From: Sambucus nigra
Taxonomy: Eukaryota > Streptophyta > Magnoliopsida > Dipsacales > Adoxaceae
Reading direction: 5' to 3'
DNA: 64,000 nt
Assembly (NCBI GenBank): GCA_949130495.1
Contig: OX422216.1
Location: 366,258,605 to 366,322,604, forward strand
Shown here: in pieces, positions 44,396 through 56,159 of the stretch
Layout: each line of letters begins with the position of its first letter
Position numbering within the stretch: the first letter of the stretch is position 1
Program-made: the position numbers and the translations under genes
The notes under the pieces: model-generated
What the model was told of the DNA's origin: nothing
What the model saw: only the letters and a program-made list of their open reading frames with translations
The model's database searches: none

Positions 44396-45663
44396 ATGGA
44401 AATCTTATCATCTCATGATACAGAGTTCTTGAAAAAATGTAATAATTATTTCAAATCCGGTCACACAGATTTTACTGAAGCTCAAATAATTGATATCCTC
44501 AGACCTGACGCTTCTGAGTGAGCAGTGGATGCATACCAATATTTAAAATGTTTACTTGATCGTACTGTAGAAAATAATGTGGCCTATTATGAAATGATTA
44601 AAGACCTCCAAGGAATGATTAAAAAACTCCAACACAAAGAAACCACTGCACTCCTGTATGAAGGTTATGACAAAAAGTACCAACAGTTGAGTGTTGATCG
44701 AGGCTATGACAAATATATCTCGGCCCATGAAAAGAGGAAAAGTGTACTGAAACTTGAGATCGAGGAACATAGGAATATTGCCAAGCTGTTAGAGGAAGAG
44801 AATATTGCCTTACAAGAAGAAATAAAACAACTCAAATCTGTTGCCTCAACCTATTCAGGAGCTTTAGTCCCAGTTAATGATGAAGGTTTTTCCTTTTTAG
44901 AAACAAAAAATGCTTCTTTGAGAGAAGAGATAGAGACTTGAAAACAAATTGGACCTACCTCGTTTGCTCATGTAGAACAAGTCCTTCTACCTGTGGTCGA
45001 GCAAGGGCTGGTCGGATTAATATTGAAGAGACGAGGACCCAACTGGCTTTGGGAAATCAAGTCGTTCAACTGAAGGTAAAAAATCAAGCCCTCGCAAAAA
45101 TGTCCAGAAAAATTCAAAGTCTTACCGATCAACTTTCCAAGCAAAGCTCTGCCTTGGAGAGTAAAGAAAATTTTGTGAAGAAGCTTCATCAAAACATTGA
45201 GAGATTGACATATCAATTCCACAAACAGACTAGGTAGTTTTGGAATGCGGGATAAAATGAAGCTCTATGATCTCGATGCTCAGTTGAGACAATCAAACAA
45301 TGAGGAGTACAAGCAAGGATGGTTGAATTCTCTTGGTGTGATGCATCTTGAGGAAGGAAATTCCCCGTGGGATTGGTATGGACCTGGGTTTCTCAACTTA
45401 CCAGTACCTCCTTTCAACTTAGACGTTAGCTGGATTCTAGCTCGTGCCATACCTCAATGTTTGATTTCTATGTACCTTGGTGATTACAATCTTCATGAAG
45501 ATTATGAGATATCCCGACCTCCTCATCTTCTTGAGCGACCAGGTTCAAGCAATACTAGGATGCTATGAGATATGAATTTCATCAATTCTCCTTATGCTTT
45601 AGATGACCCTCCTGCTGGAATGGAACATGTACCAAAATCAGAAGGAAAAAAGCCAATAGAATA
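44396..45663 (+). pseudogene. Antisense ORF 2 of E6: coiled-coil protein
   Basis: It starts with ATGGAAATC at 44396, after an intron-acceptor-like TTTCCAG. One stop at 44519 (probably CGA to TGA) precedes a long helical region rich in Glu, Lys and Leu (KLLEEENIALQEEIKQLK). A frameshift near 44940 leads to AKMSRKIQSLTDQLSKQSSALESKENFVKKL. A further shift near 45240 leads to a Trp/Pro-rich end (NSPWDWYGPGFLNLPVPPFN). It finishes near 45663. The pattern is of a coiled-coil companion of ORF 1, perhaps once one gene. I do not recognise a family. Confidence 0.5.
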
Positions 45664-45844
45664 GGAAATTTGTATTGAATGAAGAAAACTTCATCTTTTG
45701 TAATTTATTTTCCTCTATTTAATGAAGAAAAATGTTATCTTTATACACTCTTCTTTCCTTGGAAATAGTGTTTAAGATGTCTTTCTTATATTGTATGAAT
45801 GCATATATATCTATAGAGGGACGATTTGTCCTATTTTATTTTGT

Positions 45845-46075
45845 TTGCCTAGACAATGGAGCTTGCCCCACTTGCTGCCTAGTTGTAGTGACTTATCACC
45901 CATAAATGCCTAAGCAATGGAATAATTTTCATCCCATGATCCTGCTTAGTTGTATTACTCTTTTCAGGATTACCTTCGTGCCTAGACAGTGGATGCCCCG
46001 TGAGGTTACCCATCTTCTTTCCTAGTTTGGGATATCCCTTGAGGTCACCCGTGATCAAACAGGCTTTGCCTTGTA
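45845..46075. repeat. Degenerate repeats at the E6 convergent junction
   Basis: There are at least three loose copies of a GCCTAGACAATGGA-like start and a GCCTAGTT...TCACCC-like end at 60-100 bp spacing. They lie between the end of the antisense ORFs and the end of pol. Confidence 0.5.
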
Positions 46076-46110
46076 TGATTGTTATGCAAATATTATTGGC
46101 TAAATTTATT

Positions 46111-46203
46111 AATGCCAACCAACCGTAGTTGGTGGTTGTTAATACGCCGACCAACCGTAGTTGGTGGTTGCTGATATGCCGACTAATCGTAGTTGGTGGT
46201 TAG
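46111..46203. repeat. Three tandem 30-32 bp hairpin units
   Basis: Each unit contains ACCAAC-CGTA-GTTGGT (the third is slightly changed), a 6-bp stem with a 4-base loop. Units start at 46111, 46141 and 46173. They sit between the 3' ends of the convergent plus-strand ORFs and minus-strand pol. Confidence 0.85.
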
Positions 46204-46306
46204 TGTGTAGCACGAGTACTCCGAAAAAAATAATTTAACAAAAGGAATATGGAGAAAATATCATCTTTATTCATACTGAAAGAACTGAAGTACATATGAA
46301 TCTGTG

Positions 46307-47600
46307 TTACTGATAATATTTATGCAGATGCTTCGCATTCCATGCATTTTTGAATTCTTCTCCCTCCAAGGTCTCTATTATGTAGGTCCCAGGTCGAACA
46401 ATTGTAGTTACCCGGTAGGGCCCATGCCAGTTGGCCTCTATCTTATTATGCTTCTGAATCGCTCTCTTGAGAACATAGTCGCTCTCCTTAAGATCATATT
46501 TTTTGACTCTTTTATTGTAGAACATGGCAGTTCGTTGCTAATAAGCTACGTTCTTAATCGTCGCGTCTTCTCTCAGTTCCTCTAATATGTATAAATCCAG
46601 ACGTCTCTTCAAATCACTGAGAGGAGAATTAAAATTGAGCACCCTGTGTGTGGGTAGGCCCAGTTCAGCTGGTATGACTGCTTCACTTCTAAAGGCTAGC
46701 ATGTAGGGAGATTCCCCAATTACTGTTCGGGGTGTTGTTCGATATGCCCATAACATAGAATGTAGTTCATTAATCCAATTTCCTTTTGCATAATCCAGCC
46801 GTTTCTTCAAATCGTTCAACAGAGTTCTGTTTGTCGCTTTAGTTTGTCCATTGCTCTGGGGATGGCCTAATGCATAATGGATTTTTTGGACATTGGATTG
46901 ATGACAATATGTAGTGAACTCCTCATTATCAAATTGGGTACCATGATCAGTAATGAAAGCATATGGCAGACCACTTCTCCAGATAATATTATTCTAAATA
47001 AACTAGTAAACTCTTACATACGACATGCCAATAAGAGGCTCAGCTTCAACCCACTTGGTGAAATAATCAACATCGACTACTAAATATTTGAATCTCCCTT
47101 TAGTAGTCGGCAGAGGCCCGACCAAATCTATACCCCACATGGAAAATGGCCAAGGGGAAGTGATGGGCGTTAACAATGCCTGAGGAGTTCTTCGAATGGA
47201 AGAGAAACGTTGTCACTTATCACACTTCTTCGCATAAGCTATACAATCAGCTCTCATCATTGGCCAATAGTATCCCTACTTCTTTATCCTTTGTAGGAGA
47301 GTCTGACCTGCTATATGAGCTCCACAAGAGCCTTTGTGAATTTCTTCAATCAAATCATTAACTTCTGAAGGATGTACACATCTCTGTAGACCTGCTATGA
47401 TACCCTTTCTATACAAAACATCAATATTCAGTACATACCGAGCAACTTTAAACTTCAGGCTCTTGGCTACAAGGTGGTTAGTTGGTAGAAATCTTTCTTT
47501 GATATATGACCTAATGGGGGTCCATCCAAGATGGTCCCATATCCAGGGTGATAAATCTCACCATTAAATCTTCATCTTTTCTCCGGTCTGTTAGAATCTC
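46307..47600 (-). pseudogene. E6 integrase
   Basis: On the minus strand the core shows FITDHGTQFDNEEF and HPQSNGQTKATN, then WAYRTTPRTVIGESPYMLAF and AEANWHGPY-type C-terminal sequence (46307-46525). The catalytic Glu expected in GQTEAxN is Lys (codon at 46838-46840). Frames break at about 46525, 46820 and several times upstream, where only patches (for example HHCC-like residues near 47200-47300) can be followed. It is not functional. Confidence 0.78.
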
Positions 47601-47615
47601 AATAGGAATCATTCT

Positions 47616-48200
47616 TTATAGCTCGGTACGAGTAGCTGAGGCTAACTGAGCTATTGCGTCAGCTCTTGCATTTTCTAATCTCCGTATTTTGATCAATTGA
47701 ACTGCAGTAAGAGTGGACACAATCTCCATATCTTTGGAGTGATACCTTGACATTAAGTCTCCCTTCGCTGCATATAACCCAATAATATAATTTATAATTA
47801 ACTGTGAGTCACTAAACACAACAACTTGCTCTGCATTCAGTGTTTTGGTTAAACTTAGGCTCACGATCATTGATTCATATTCAGCTTCATTATTAGAGGC
47901 CTTGAATAAGAAATGCAACGCATATTCCATATCCAATCCATCTGGGCTGTGAAGAATTATGCCGACTCCGTTGCTTATGGCACACGAAGATACATTAACA
48001 TACAAATTCCATATAGGGATACCATTGTCAAATTCTTGATCTGATAAAATTTCCTGATGGAATATTTGATGCTTCCTTTTATCCCTTTCTAACACTGGGT
48101 TGTTGTCTGATGGTTCTTGCTGCTCGACGTTTGTTCCCTTCGTTGCCTCTGTTGATAGAAGTTGATCGAGGGTGGTATCCGATGATTCCCTAACATCCAT
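47616..48200 (-). pseudogene. E6 second (archaeal-type) RNase H
   Basis: A 194-codon frame with WNLYVNVSSCAISNGVGIILHSPDG, ASNNEAEYESMIVSL, VVFSDSQLIINYIIG and ENARADAIAQLASA. This is the archaeal-like RNase H that Tat elements carry after their own RNase H. In the first motif Asp of YVDGSS is Asn, so the active site is damaged, while the Glu, the Asp of SDSQL and the Asp of RADAIA remain. Confidence 0.8.
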
Positions 48201-49560
48201 AAGATGCTCTGCATTAGGACCTTTTGGTTGACAGTATCTGGGTAAGGGAATTCCACATTGAAATCTGCTACCGCTTGCCCTTTAAGTACGGTCCTTGGCT
48301 CATAAACAATATCACACTCTCCCAATTTGACCACCCAATACATCAGTCTTTTAGATTTTTTTGGCTTGTGCAAGGCCTGTCCGAGCGGTATATCAGTGTA
48401 CACCACTATGGTATGGGCCTAGAAATAAGGTTTCATCCTCCATCTTGGCTCTATCAATTCTAGGGCCAACTTCTCCAATATGGGTAATTTTACCTCTGCT
48501 CCTCGAAAAGCCTTGCTCGTATAATACATAGGTTTTTGTACTCCATCTTCAACTCTTATCAACACTGAACTGACCGCGCTCTCAGAGACAGCCAGATATA
48601 AGTATAATCTTTCTCCCATCACCGACTTGGAAAGTAGAGGTGGCGTCCCCAAGTATTTCTTCAGAGTTAGAAATGCCTGCTCGCACTCATCATTCCACTC
48701 AAAAGTCTTTCTAAGAACTTTGAATAATGGGAGACATTTATCCGTCGCTCTAGAGATGAAGCTGTTTAGAGCTACAATACGCCCTATAAGGCTTTGCACT
48801 TCCTTTTTAGTGATTGGAGATTTTAGTTCTAACAAAGTCTTGATTTTATCCAAATTTTCTTCGATACCTCGCTGATTCACAATAGACCCGAGGAACATGC
48901 CTTCTCGAATGCCAAAAACACACTTAGTCGGGTTTAGCTTCATCTAGTATTTCTCCAGTTGATCAAAAGTTTGGCTCAGATCAGCTATGTTGTCTGCGGC
49001 TTTCTTACTCTTCGTCGGCATATCATCGACATAAACATCCATGTTGTTGCTGATTTGTTTTGCGAATACCTTATTCATCAATCACCGGTACGTTGCACCT
49101 ACATTTTTAGACCAAATGGCATAACATTGTAACATTATATACCCTTGGGGTAATAAAAGAAGTACTCTCCCTGTCTTCTGGTTTCATCTTAATTTGGTTA
49201 TAGCCGGAATAAGCGTCCATGAAGCTCAAAAATTTATGCCCCGAAGTAGCATCCACCAGTTGATCAATTCGGGATAAGGGAAAGTGATCTTTTGGGCAGG
49301 CTTTGTTGAGGTTTGTGAAATCTATGCACATCTTCCATTTGTTATTCTTCCTTTTTACCATCACCACATTAGCTAGTCAATCAGGATATTTGACATCATC
49401 AATAAAGGAAGCCTTTTCTAGCTTCTCCACCTCCTCCTGGATAGCTTGGTTCTTTTCTGGGCTAAATACCCTTCTTCATTATTTCACCGACTTGATCTCT
49501 TTATTAATATTTAGCTCTTGGCACAAGAAGGTTGGATCTATCCCTGGCATATCTTCATGA
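48089..49560 (-). pseudogene. pol: E6 reverse transcriptase and first RNase H
   Basis: The RT begins near 49560. It shows MCIDFTNLNKACPKDHFPLSRID and FLSFMDAYSGYNQI (49107-49367), then after a frameshift MPFGLKN and YVDD (about 49020-49036). A stop at 48944 (CAG to TAG) precedes LNPTKCVFGIREGMFLG. The thumb and first RNase H (LYLYLAVSESAVSSVLI, KPMYYTSKAFRGAE) follow, with a further stop near 48419 and continuation to VLKGQAVADF. The RT catalytic Asp residues are present; the RNase H Asp is not evident. Confidence 0.8.
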
Positions 49561-49838
49561 CTCCACACAAAAGCTTGCTTTCTATACCTTAAAAATGCCA
49601 CTAACTCTTGCTTTATTGACGGGTCTATTGAGGTGCCAATTTGAGTTGTTCATTCTGGATGTTAGTCATCCAAAATGGTGTTCTTCGTGGTCTCCATAAC
49701 CTGACCCTTCACAAGCTCAGACTCATCTATGGGATCCAGAGTCTCGATCTCTGCATCTTCAGACTCCTCCACTTGGTACGTGGTGGAATTTTTCTTTGCT
49801 TCCTCCAACTCTTCCTGCTCGGTGGATAAATAGTAGCA

Positions 49839-50443
49839 TTATCGAGCTACTATTTGGTCACCCTTCACCACTCCAACTCTGAAATTAGTCAGAAACTTCA
49901 GGCATTGATGTACCGTGGATGTCACCGCCTCGAACTTTTTCAAGCCTACCCTCCCCATGATTATATTATAGGCTAATTGGAAATTTTTATCCATTATAAA
50001 AAGGCGTACTTTTTCAATTCGGCAATTAGGACAAGTACCAATTAGCATATCCAACTTGATCGTCCCAAGTGGAAAGACTTTCTCGCTAGTGAACCCAAGG
50101 GGGGCCTGTGATATGGCTCCAATTGGGCTAACTATAAACTCAAACTGTCAAAGCACGGGTAGAAAATGATGTCTGCAGAGCTACCATTATATACCAATAC
50201 TCGTGAGATCACCACATCCTTCATCCTCATCTTGACAACCAAGGGATCATCGTGAGGATATAAGACACCTTCCAGATGATTTTTGGAAAAATCAATGACC
50301 AGTTTATCCTTGTTCACCTTCCTCGAGTGATCATCTTCAGTCAGAGTTATGCGCTGTATATAGGAACAAGCTTGGGCCTCATTGAGGTAAGCTTTCCTTT
50401 CAGTAGTGTGATGCCTACCTCCTGTATCTCCACCTGCAATCAC
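49839..50443 (-). pseudogene. E6 aspartic protease
   Basis: It follows ITLTEDDHSRKVN and HDDPLVVKMRMKDVVISRVLV. The active site reads YNGSSADII where DTGSSADIL is expected, so the catalytic Asp is Tyr. AYNIIMGRVGL follows in the next open frame (49839-50054). It is inactive. Confidence 0.75.
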
Positions 50444-50559
50444 ATTACATTCAAATGATCCAAAATGGATGAAAATACCTCGCGTTTGGGTTGCCTTGGC
50501 CTTTTGGGAAGGTCGGGTTCATATTCTGGATTATCTTCATGGTACATTTACTTATCATC

Positions 50560-52088
50560 TTTTGCTAAGTGAGGAGATTTGGACCTTTACCTTATTTTTT
50601 CGTTAGCCTTTTCATCATTTTGATGATCAACAAACCTGCTCAATTTTCCTCGTCGAATAAGTGCTTCGATCTCATTCTAGAGAGCTATACAACGCTTGGT
50701 CGTATGGCCATGATCTCTATGGAACTCGCAATATTTGGACTTATCCCTCTTATCTGGGGCCGTCCTCATTTTCTCTGGCCAATTTAATTCCTCGCTGTTC
50801 TTGATCTCCTCCAGAATAGGGTTGATATCCACCTTTATGGGAGTATAATTCCCATACTTCTTCAATTACTCTAGTGTTTCCTTGCCTTTAGGCTGCTTAC
50901 TGCCTCCATTGTGCTTTTGGTCTTTCCTCCTAGTTTTAACTGCATCTTTCGTCTGTACTTTCATGTCAGTATTCTTCTTCGCATCCATGGCCTCTTCGGC
51001 ATTCATGATCTTAGTTGCCTTTGCCATAAATTCCACCATGGTATTAGGGGGATCCTTGGCCAGTGTATAGTATAACTTATTAAGTAACAAACCACTCATC
51101 AGAGCTGTGATGGCGGTCTTCTCCTCGTAGTCGATTATCTCAAGTTTCTCATTATTAAAATGAGTGATATAATCCCTGGTGCTCTCTCCTATTTTCTGCC
51201 TTACACTCAGTAGATGTGCTACTCTCTTTACTGGCTTGGCTCCAAAATAGAAATTCCCTATAAAGAGCTCTGTCAGCTGATGGAATGTAGCAATCTGCCC
51301 CCGAGGAAGGTTGTTGTACCATATTTGGGCTGACCCGACGATGGTTCCTAAAAATGCTCTGCACCTCATCTCATCAGGAACGACATAGATATCAGTAGCG
51401 ACTTCGTACTACTCTATGTGAAGGAAGGGATCAGTTTTCCATTGTACTTAGGCATTACTACAGGAGATTTAAATTTTGATGGTGTGGGGTAATCCACAAT
51501 TGCCTGTACAAAGGGTGATCCCTTGACGAAAGTTCTTTGGAGAGGGTTCTTGGCCTTAGCCATTTCCCCTAACCTGTCCTCCAACCTTTAAATGGAGCCC
51601 TTCCATGCGTTGTTTCTAGCGTCAGACCTATTCGTTAGAGCAACAGATCGCGCTGAATTCTCCTATTGGGATCTTTCATTACGAGTTGCTGGTCGCGATT
51701 GGGAAGAACCTTCTCGTAGATCGTCTGGTCATTGATAATTTCTTGACGCAATCCTAGGAGGGTATTTATTCCTCCTAGGGCCCAAACGATCAAAGGGAGA
51801 AGCTCTGCTCAATCTCTCCAGAACGCTTATTCGTTCTGGGGCTAGATTAATATTTTGTTGAGAATCTGTAGCTCTTATAGAAGAGGTCCAGCCAGGCTGA
51901 TAAGAGGGATCATTGGTTCCCTCAGTATGATGAGACCTAGTGCGTCGGGACTGCGAAATATCTAAGAATAGCGTACGTCTAGTTCTTGAAGACGGAAAAT
52001 GAGTGGGTCTATGGACGCTTCGTTGACCTGACAAGGCAGGCGCGCCATTATGAATGGTTTGAATGAGTTGACGCGTGGGCTCTTGCAT
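50560..52088 (-). pseudogene. gag: E6 gag
   Basis: The N-terminal region (52088-51729) is basic and Ser-rich. The retrotransposon gag core (51369-50866) has CRAFLGTIVGSAQIWYNNLP, FHQLTELFIGNFYF and ESTRDYITHFNNEKLEI. The zinc-binding variant [15 protein letters not shown] (50677-50865) has C-x2-H-x4-H-x4-C spacing, typical of the Tat branch. Stops (for example CAG to TAG just after RCIAL) and frameshifts separate the parts. Confidence 0.8.
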
Positions 52089-52252
52089 ATCTATTTGCCC
52101 CTAGGCTAAATTGGATACCATGCTAGTGAGATCTTGCAGAGTTGGGGGAGAAAATGGATTGGGGGGGGAACTCGATCATTGTTCGTGTTACTGGATTCTG
52201 GGATCTCATCTATTTGTGATGAATATGTTAGTGAAAATGCTACGTATAGTCG

Positions 52253-52271
52253 TTCCCACAAACGGCCCCAA
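52253..52271 (-). promoter_or_regulatory. E6 primer-binding site, degenerate (tRNA-Asp-like)
   Basis: On the minus strand TTGGGGCCGTTTGTGGGAA follows the LTR end after two to three bases. It resembles the TGGCGCCGTT-type sites complementary to tRNA-Asp in related elements, with mismatches. Confidence 0.45.
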
Positions 52272-52273
52272 TA

Positions 52274-52785
52274 TGTTGATGTAAAAACCTAGATTTGATC
52301 TTGTTTTTTAATCAAAGATAAATATGAAATAAGATAGAAGACAGAAGATTTTAAAAGTGGTTCAGCCTTATAAAAATGGCCTACGTCCACTGTTTAGTAT
52401 TTCTATATGTCTTTGCCTTAATCTCTATCACAATTGCTAATGATCAATTACCCTATTATTGATGGTGTTACAATGTATTTATAGCCGTGAGACTGTCAAT
52501 ATGAATAGACGATATGCCGTTATTTAATAGACATATACATCTGTATAATAAGAATGATCATTAAATTCGATGTTCATTGAATGTGCAGTTGTCGCCTGAT
52601 CTTCCTGACCAGATGTTATGCACATTGAGTAGCTCGGCACGCTAAGTAGCTCGGGGTGATCAGTTGCTCGGGATGCTAGTAGCCCGGAGACTGAGTATCT
52701 CGGTGCGTATAAGAGTTTGCCACGTAAGATGACACATGTCTTTATTCAATTGGTCCATGTCAGCTGACTAATTTTAGTATCAATA
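52274..52785 (-). repeat. E6 5' LTR (512 bp)
   Basis: It matches the other LTR. The tandem array (52624-52710) has one unit fewer, which accounts for most of the length difference. Confidence 0.9.
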
Positions 52786-52790
52786 GTAGG
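52786..52790. repeat. E6 target-site duplication, right
   Basis: GTAGG, identical to 41081-41085. Confidence 0.88.
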
Positions 52791-54154
52791 CCTAAGATGA
52801 ATTTATATATACATAGGTTATGTGAATAATTAATGTGTGACTTATTATGTGTAATGACATACCTACGCTGCTTGCTATCACAGGAGGTTTTTTAACGAGG
52901 ACAGTCTTATCTTGATGAGCCAATTGGGGGGATTCTAGACTTGTTCCTTAGAACATAGAACTTAGAGATGACCACTGCTTCTGTAAATGAGGGTGTGCCC
53001 AATCAATTGGGTGCATAGGTATGTGTGTAGCCCAAAGGCCTAGAACTATGTTCGCCTCTAATTATTTGTGAATAGTATATTATGGTTCGAGAGTGATTCC
53101 GAACCGATAATCATTTACTTAGTATGTGATGTACCGGGACTCGATAGCAGAGTATGCATGCACCGCAGGGCTCAGCCTAGGGGTGTTGTGTTTGTATATA
53201 TATTATAAGAGTGACACACACACACATATATATACTTGTGATTTATTCTACTATGGGTCCTTAGTATATGAGAAAGATAGTGATATCTAAAATAACCTAA
53301 GTATATGGAAACTTAAACTTTAATGGGAAATTCATAATTGACAATAGAGCATGAGAAATTAGGTAACATATTGTATGGACAATACGGGTGGGCACACGAG
53401 TCAGTATGCGTAGGAAGATATTTTATTCGAATTGGTAAGGCGGGGTAGCATAACTAGGACATGTTAGAATTATACGTTAGGCGTGCACATTAGTTGAGAT
53501 GTAAGGACCTCATGTGAGAGCACATGGAACTAACATGTATATAATATCTACTGATTTTTCATTTTAAATACTTGCTAAAAAATTTCACATGTCTAGTTGG
53601 GCTTTGACCTGTTTTTCAAATCTATTTTTGTAAAAATATTTTAGGTGTCCAGCCATAGGGACGTCTGGCTTAGGAGTTCATATCATTTGGCGTTCTGTAG
53701 CTGCTATGGAAGTTGCAAGACCTCTATATTAGACGCCTCCATACTTATCATTTCTTCCTTATAAATTGTTTATTCTAGTCGGGCATGTTGCCCACTCTTA
53801 TTCAGACATTATTTCAGAGACAATGGATTTCTATATTTACTTTTCAGTTGTTGGACTAGTTTTCACTTATGGATTATTGCAGTTAGATTTCAGGCTGGAA
53901 GTGTTTATTCCAGTCATATTTATTTATCATGTCACTTTATCCTTTATGTGTTTGGTTATTAAATGGTGAATGTGGTCTTCTTATTTCATTTGGTTGCATA
54001 TGAATTAAAAGATTAAAATTTTGACACCAGGTTATTAGGGTCTTAGTAATTAAATATATTTTCGATAGTGATGCTAATAATGATACCATTAATAATTCCT
54101 GTTTAATTTAATAATGGACTGATCACCCAAGATTAGAATAGGCGTGGTATCATA
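52791..54154 (+). repeat. E3 5' LTR, piece c
   Basis: This is the last part of the E3 LTR. It includes TTGAC (53604-53608), TTTTAG ending at 53644, the conserved GTGTCCAGCCATAGGGACG block and TTAGACGCCTCC near 53728. It ends GGTATCATA, a mutated form of the GGTGTCACA end of E2. Confidence 0.8.
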
Positions 54155-54156
54155 AA

Positions 54157-54168
54157 TGGTATTAGAGT
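54157..54168 (+). promoter_or_regulatory. E3 primer-binding site, two C-to-T changes
   Basis: TGGTATTAGAGT, where TGGTATCAGAGC is expected. Confidence 0.8.
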
Positions 54169-54309
54169 ATCAGATTCTAGAGTCCTTAGGATCTATGCGG
54201 CTTATTACGTTTTCAGCTAAGCGTTTTTTGATGTAGAGCCCTACTATTAGGACTGTTGCATTATCTCTACTTGTTTGAGATTATGTACTTCTGCTATTAA
54301 TTTTTATAT

Positions 54310-54986
54310 TAACGATGAATTCATATAAATCAACCTGATTTTATATGTCACTTAGGAGAGAAAGATAGACTGACACCACTGAAGGATTTACTACTGGAAA
54401 AGATCAACAAGTACCTCAGGTGCCCTAAGGAATGGTGATGGTCACATAGGTGGTAAGTATTGTGGCACAAGCAGTTACTACCACCATATTGCATTATCAA
54501 TATAGTCGTGTCCAGCTTATAGGGGACCAAAGAACTAGTTGAATTAATCGATTAAACAGGATAGAAGGGAATCGTATTAGTGAAGCACCACAACAGCGAA
54601 TGTGTGAGCGCTAGGGGCAAGGTTCCCGACAGAGGAATCCAACAAAGAGACTTAGATCATAAGGTTTCCGACTAGATGGTCAGGGTTCCACATAAGGGCA
54701 GCAGGGTCCTCAACCGCATCAAGGGCAGCCTTGACACGACTCTTAAGGCAAGAGATAGAGGAATTTATTGGGTCATTGTTTTACTTGTGTATGTACGGAC
54801 CACAAGAGGAAAGGCTTCCCACATCGGGGTAAAGTGCCACCACAAGATGCCAAGTTAGTACAACAAGTGCAGCTACTCCCTATGACACATGAGGAATTGT
54901 CGTATGGACGCGCCCAAAACGTTCAATATGTAGTCATGCCACTGATACCGCAACCACTACAAGCATTTGGAGGTATGATATTTTAA
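54310..54986 (+). pseudogene. E3 gag remnant
   Basis: Only fragments remain: an N-terminal patch with ATTGTGGCACAAGCAGTTAC, as in E2 gag, then sequence near 54768 that reads HCFTCVCTDHKRKGF, a decayed zinc knuckle with the last Cys lost. The capsid core is missing, as in E2. That may mean the deletion is ancestral to both elements. Confidence 0.6.
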
Positions 54987-56159
54987 CTAATTACTTTATT
55001 TTTGGGAAATGTGGGAAATTTCGGATAACCCAGGTACATCACAATATGAATTTTTTTAGTAAATGCGTGGGTTGAATTAACCTTATTAGTAAATATATAG
55101 TTGTTGTGGGTAGTGGGACTCTTTGTGCTGCCTACAGGGGAGTGCATATAGACACTAAGAGGATGTTTATAGTATGTACTGGTTATTATTCTCCTTTGGG
55201 AGACATGAGAGTAGAACATATTATTATCCTGAGTTCTGAACTGGCAAGCAATAAGTTGAGTGGCGGTAGGCCGTTATAGTGAGAGTATTATGTTCGCTGT
55301 CCAGGGGAGAATGTATTTTTACAAATCTCACCTGAAACAAGGTCAAACTTGTATACTAACTTTATTTCAAAAGAGACCTAAGGGGGTGAATTGTCTGAAT
55401 GTATTTGATCCCGGAATATAGGGACGATTACTAATGTGATTCAGGATATATTGGGTTTTAATGTTGAGCGAAGAGATTTAGCTTGTTATTGATTTAGCGC
55501 TGGGGACATAATGATAGTAAGAGCGTCGTGATGTATGTCGTCTTTAACGACATGGGGGTGGATGAGTAGACCTTTATGTTAGTAAATGGGTATTTGGGGG
55601 TAGAAGTTATGTGATGAGAGCCTACCAGATTTCGACGATCGATAATGTTAGCTAACAGTGTATCAGGGGGTTCCTTATTTGGATTTTTCTTAAGAGACGT
55701 ACCACGCATGAAGCTTATCAAACATCAGGAGTTGGGAAATGTATAGAATTTAGTACATGGGTTTAGTACCTTAGTTGTTATATGTATATGAAGTTATGAC
55801 TGTGAGTTAACAGCTATATTATGAGTTGAGGCCCGTTGAGCCATTTAGTGTAGACGAGAGATAACATTGTAGAATGTGTACACCATGAGTAGATCGATGA
55901 AACTACCTAAAGAGTGATTAAGTTGAAATTAGAGGGATAGTGAGTATAACCTTATCGTATAATCAACCCAAGTATACAAGGGCTAATATAAAAAACTAAT
56001 GTATTATGTTCAGTTGATTTGTGCAGTAATGCATGCGACATAGGGTGTATGAGCACCCTAGTTATTTGAGATTTTTAGTACCTCTCACGATGAGTACACG
56101 TGGAAACTTATGAAATAAGTGTAGGGGTGTGTATAAAATAGGGATCTAATTAGAAGGAG
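54987..56159 (+). other. E3 decayed protease region with an LTR-like fragment
   Basis: Protease similarity is barely traceable (around 55190-55330, with a GAGAATGTATTTTTA patch like the E1/E2 PGQEMFL codons). At about 55620-55770 the sequence instead resembles the E5 LTR at 33890-34045 (TGTATCRGGGGGTT, TTTGGATTT, ACCACRCATGAA). From 55800 to 56159 nothing is recognised. Confidence 0.45.

Larger units (their letters stand above)
41086..52785 (-). mobile_element. E6: Tat/Retand-type Ty3/gypsy element with antisense ORFs, nested in E3
   Basis: Short LTRs (41086-41615, 52274-52785) start TGTTGATG and end ATCAACA (ATCAATA on the right), with GTAGG duplications. On the minus strand gag, PR, RT, RNase H, a second RNase H and IN follow in order. 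Between IN and the 3' LTR lie 4 kb of plus-strand ORFs. A second RNase H and extra ORFs mark the Tat lineage (Retand-like). All coding parts are broken. Confidence 0.9.
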
